NCBI RefSeq assembly: GCF_030159095.1
Contig: NZ_BRXS01000006.1
Location: 496,001-560,000, forward strand
Reading direction: 5' to 3'
DNA length: 64,000 nucleotides
Source of the DNA: Roseisolibacter agri
Lineage (GTDB): Bacteria; Gemmatimonadota; Gemmatimonadetes; Gemmatimonadales; Gemmatimonadaceae
This document shows, piece by piece, positions 61,600-64,000 of this stretch. A model generated the notes under the pieces. It had not been told where the DNA came from. It did not search any database and saw only the letters and a program-made list of their open reading frames with translations. Both the position numbers and the translations under genes were made by a program. The first letter of the stretch is position 1; each line of letters starts with the position of its first letter.

Positions 61600-64000
61600 G
61601 CGCGCCGGACAGCGGGGCTCGCTCGCCCTGGGCCTCCCTCTTCCGCCTCGCGTGGCGCGAGAGCCGCACGGCGCGCCGTCGCCTGCTGCTCTACATGTCG
61701 TCCATCGCGCTCGGCGTCGCGGCGCTGGTGGCCATCGACTCGTTCGCGGGCAACGTCGCGCGCTCCGTGCGCACGCAGTCGCGCGCGCTGCTCGGCGGCG
61801 ACGTCGCGTTCACCACGCGGCGCCCGTGGCCCAAGCCGGTGCTGGCGTGGCTCGACTCGCTCCCCGCGCGCGGCGTCCGCGTGGCGCGCACGACGCAGTT
61901 CGCGTCCATGGGCCTCGTGCCGCGCACCGGGAAGACGCGCCTCGTGCAGGTGCGCGCGGTGGAGCGCGGCTACCCGTTCTATGGCGAGGTGACGACGCGG
62001 CCGGCCGGGCGCTGGACCGCCCTCCATGGCGGACCGCACGCGCTGGTGGACCGCTCGCTCCTGATCGCGCTCGACGCGCAGATCGGCGACACGCTGGTGC
62101 TGGGCTACGGGCGCTTCCGCATCGATGGCACGCTGGAGAACGTCCCCGGCGACGCGGGCATCGCGTCGGTCATCGGCCCACGCGTCTACATCCCCGCGCG
62201 CTACCTGGCCGAGACGCAGCTGCTGGTGTTCGGCAGCCGCGCGGAGTACGAGGCGGTGGTGCGACTCCCCGACGGGCAGTCGGCCGCGAAGTTCCTGCAG
62301 CCCGTCAAGCGCCGGTTCGACGACCAGCAGGTGCGCAGCCGCACCGTCGCCGACACCGAGCGCGGGCTGACCGAGGCCGTCGACCGGCTGAGCGACTTCC
62401 TGTCGATCGTCGGGCTGATCGCGCTGCTCCTGGGCGGCGTGGGCGTCGCGAGCGGCGTCAGCGCCTTCGTCGCGCGCAAGATCGACACGGTCGCGGTGCT
62501 GCGCTGCCTGGGCGCGACGGCGCGGCAGATCCTGGCGATCTACGTCACGCAGGCCGCCGCGATGGGGCTGATCGGCGCGGCGGCCGGCGCCCTGCTCGGC
62601 ATCGGCGTGCAGCTGCTGATCCCGCGCGTGCTCGGCGAGTTCCTGCCGGTGGACGTGTCGGTGACGCTGGAGCCGGCGGCGATCGTGGCGGGCGTGATCG
62701 TGGGCGTGTGGGTGGCGCTCGTGTTCGCGCTGCGGCCGCTGCTCGCGCTGCGGCGCGTCAGCCCGCTGCAGGCCATCCGCCGCGACGTCGATCCGGGCGC
62801 GCTGCGAGGCAGGGGGCTCGACTGGGCGAGCGCGCTCGTGAGCCTCGCGGTCGTGGCGAGCGTCGCCGGGCTCGCGGTGCAGCGTACGGGACGCGTGCGC
62901 GACGGGCTCGGGATCACGCTCGCGATCTTCGCGGCGCTCGCACTGCTCTGGGTCAGCGCCACGGTCACCAGCTGGCTCGCGCGGCGCGCGCTGCGGAAGG
63001 GGTGGCCGTACGTCGTGCGCCAGGGGGTCGCGAACCTCTACCGGCCCGGCAGCCAGACGCGGGCGGTGACGCTCGCCCTCGGCTTCGGCGCGTTCCTCGT
63101 GTCGACGATCTACCTGGTGCAGGCGAACCTGCTGCGCACGCTCGACCTGCGCGACACGGCCACGCGCGCCAACGTGCTGTTCTTCGACGTGCAGGAGGAC
63201 CAGGCGACGTTCGTCGACTCGACCCTCAGGGCGGGCGGCTACCGCGTGCTGTCGTCGACGCCGATCGTCACGATGCGCATCGCCGCGGTGAACGGCCGCA
63301 CGACGGCGTCGCTGCTGGCCGACACGAGCCGGCGCGGGGAGCGGTGGCCGCTGCGGCGCGAGTACCGGTCGACCTACCGCACGACGCAGGGCGAGGCGGA
63401 GCGCGTGACCGCGGGCCGCTTCTTCACGTCGGACGCGCCCGCGGGCACGACGCCCGAGGTCAGCTTCGAGGCGGGCGTGGCGCGCGAGCTGGGCCTCTCG
63501 CTCGGCGACACAGTGACGTGGGACGTGCAGGGCGTGCAGGTCGCCACGCGCGTCACGAGCTTCCGCGAGGTGAACTGGCAGCGCTTCGAGCCCAACTTCT
63601 TCGCGGTGTTCCAGCCGGCGGCGCTGCAGGCGGCACCGAAGCAGTTCGTGATCCTCGCGCGCATTCCGACGCCGGACGGCGTGGCGCGCGTGCAGCGTGA
63701 CGTCGTCGCGCGCCACCCGAACGTCTCGAGCGTCGACCTGTCGCTCGTGCAGCGCACGGTCGGCAGCATCCTCGAGAAGGTCGCCGTCGCCGTGCGCTTC
63801 CTGGGCGTGTTCTGCCTCGCGGTGGGCATCCCGGTGCTCGTGAGCGCGGTCGCCGCGACACGGCGCGACCGGCTGCGCGACGCGGTGCTCCTCAAGACGC
63901 TCGGCGCGACGCGCGCGCAGATCGGCCGCATCCTGCTCGCGGAGTACGCGGTGCTCGGCGCCCTCGGCGCGGTCGCGGGGATGCTGCTCTCGTTCGCGGG
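61596..64000 (+). CDS. FtsX-like ABC permease, YbbP type, cut at the window end
   Basis: At least 801 codons from the GTG at 61596; the stop is beyond the window. The N-terminus 'LFRLAWRESRTARRRLLLYM' leads into the first helix. A large extracytoplasmic domain follows (about residues 50-260), then three helices ('LSIVGLIALLLGGVGVASGV', 'AAAMGLIGAAAGALLGIGVQ', 'AAIVAGVIVGVWVALVFALR'). A duplicated second half repeats this plan. Two FtsX-type segments are visible: 'VLRCLGATARQILAIYVTQA' and 'LLKTLGATRAQIGRILLAEY'. This is the long two-repeat YbbP form. Together with the ATPase and tesA-like gene it makes the conserved tesA-ybbAP cluster; the exported substrate is unknown. Confidence 0.93.

Overview
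The window is very GC-rich DNA with almost no AT-rich sequence, densely packed with genes. It combines a SusC/SusD-type outer-membrane uptake pair, a complete alternative complex III operon (actABCDEF), secreted proteins with signal peptides ending near 'RAQ', and several starts with no ribosome binding site but a TANNNT hexamer six bases upstream. I read this as a chromosomal segment of a soil-type Gemmatimonadota or a close relative. That assignment is an inference from gene content, not from a marker gene.

Layout. 1-3163: end of a SusD lipoprotein gene and the SusC receptor upstream of it. 3636-9343: a coiled-coil membrane protein, a proline-rich protein with an 'HSSF...SGHY' domain, tRNA-Ala, a berberine-bridge-type FAD oxidase, a cation/proton antiporter and a small membrane protein. 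9436-17486: the act operon on the minus strand, with a perfect CRP-type palindrome upstream of actA. 17892-26008: a tightly coupled six-gene minus-strand operon (solute-binding lipoprotein, heparinase-like protein, TrmJ-type RNA methyltransferase, class III aminotransferase, two amidohydrolases); the two matching ABC permeases diverge from it after six bases. 27885-33228: cupin, LysR regulator, serine hydrolase and GH38 alpha-mannosidase. 33274-41846: DedA protein, Mn-type superoxide dismutase, Yip1-like protein, SpeA, a NAGPA-domain lipoprotein, an unknown protein and an AIM24 protein. 41987-52693: S9 peptidase, DUF71 ATP-pyrophosphatase, NmrA-like protein, DUF502, amidohydrolase, M3 peptidase and a PQQ-type sugar dehydrogenase. 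52814-57992: adhesin-E-like protein, metallophosphoesterase, tRNA-Pro, HMA chaperone plus HemQ, DUF72 and an unknown protein. 58192-59305: eight tRNA genes in one minus-strand array with a promoter and an intrinsic terminator. 59445-64000: EF-P, then the tesA-like esterase divergent from a ybbA/ybbP-like ABC pair cut by the window end.

How the genes work together. ActA-F form a quinol:electron-acceptor oxidoreductase; no terminal oxidase gene is adjacent. The 17.9-33.2 kb block looks like an uptake and catabolism region for a glycan- or peptide-like compound: importer, heparinase fold, aminotransferase, amidohydrolases, alpha-mannosidase and a LysR switch. The substrate is unknown and the importer's ATPase genes are not in the window.

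There is no CRISPR array, insertion sequence, prophage or rRNA. The most unusual non-coding structures are nested inverted repeats built of 9-base CGGAT units (40654-41054), a 7-base-period hairpin (41914-41973), a large hairpin between actA and actB, and a gene-free 680-base stretch that may encode a structured RNA (53483-53860).
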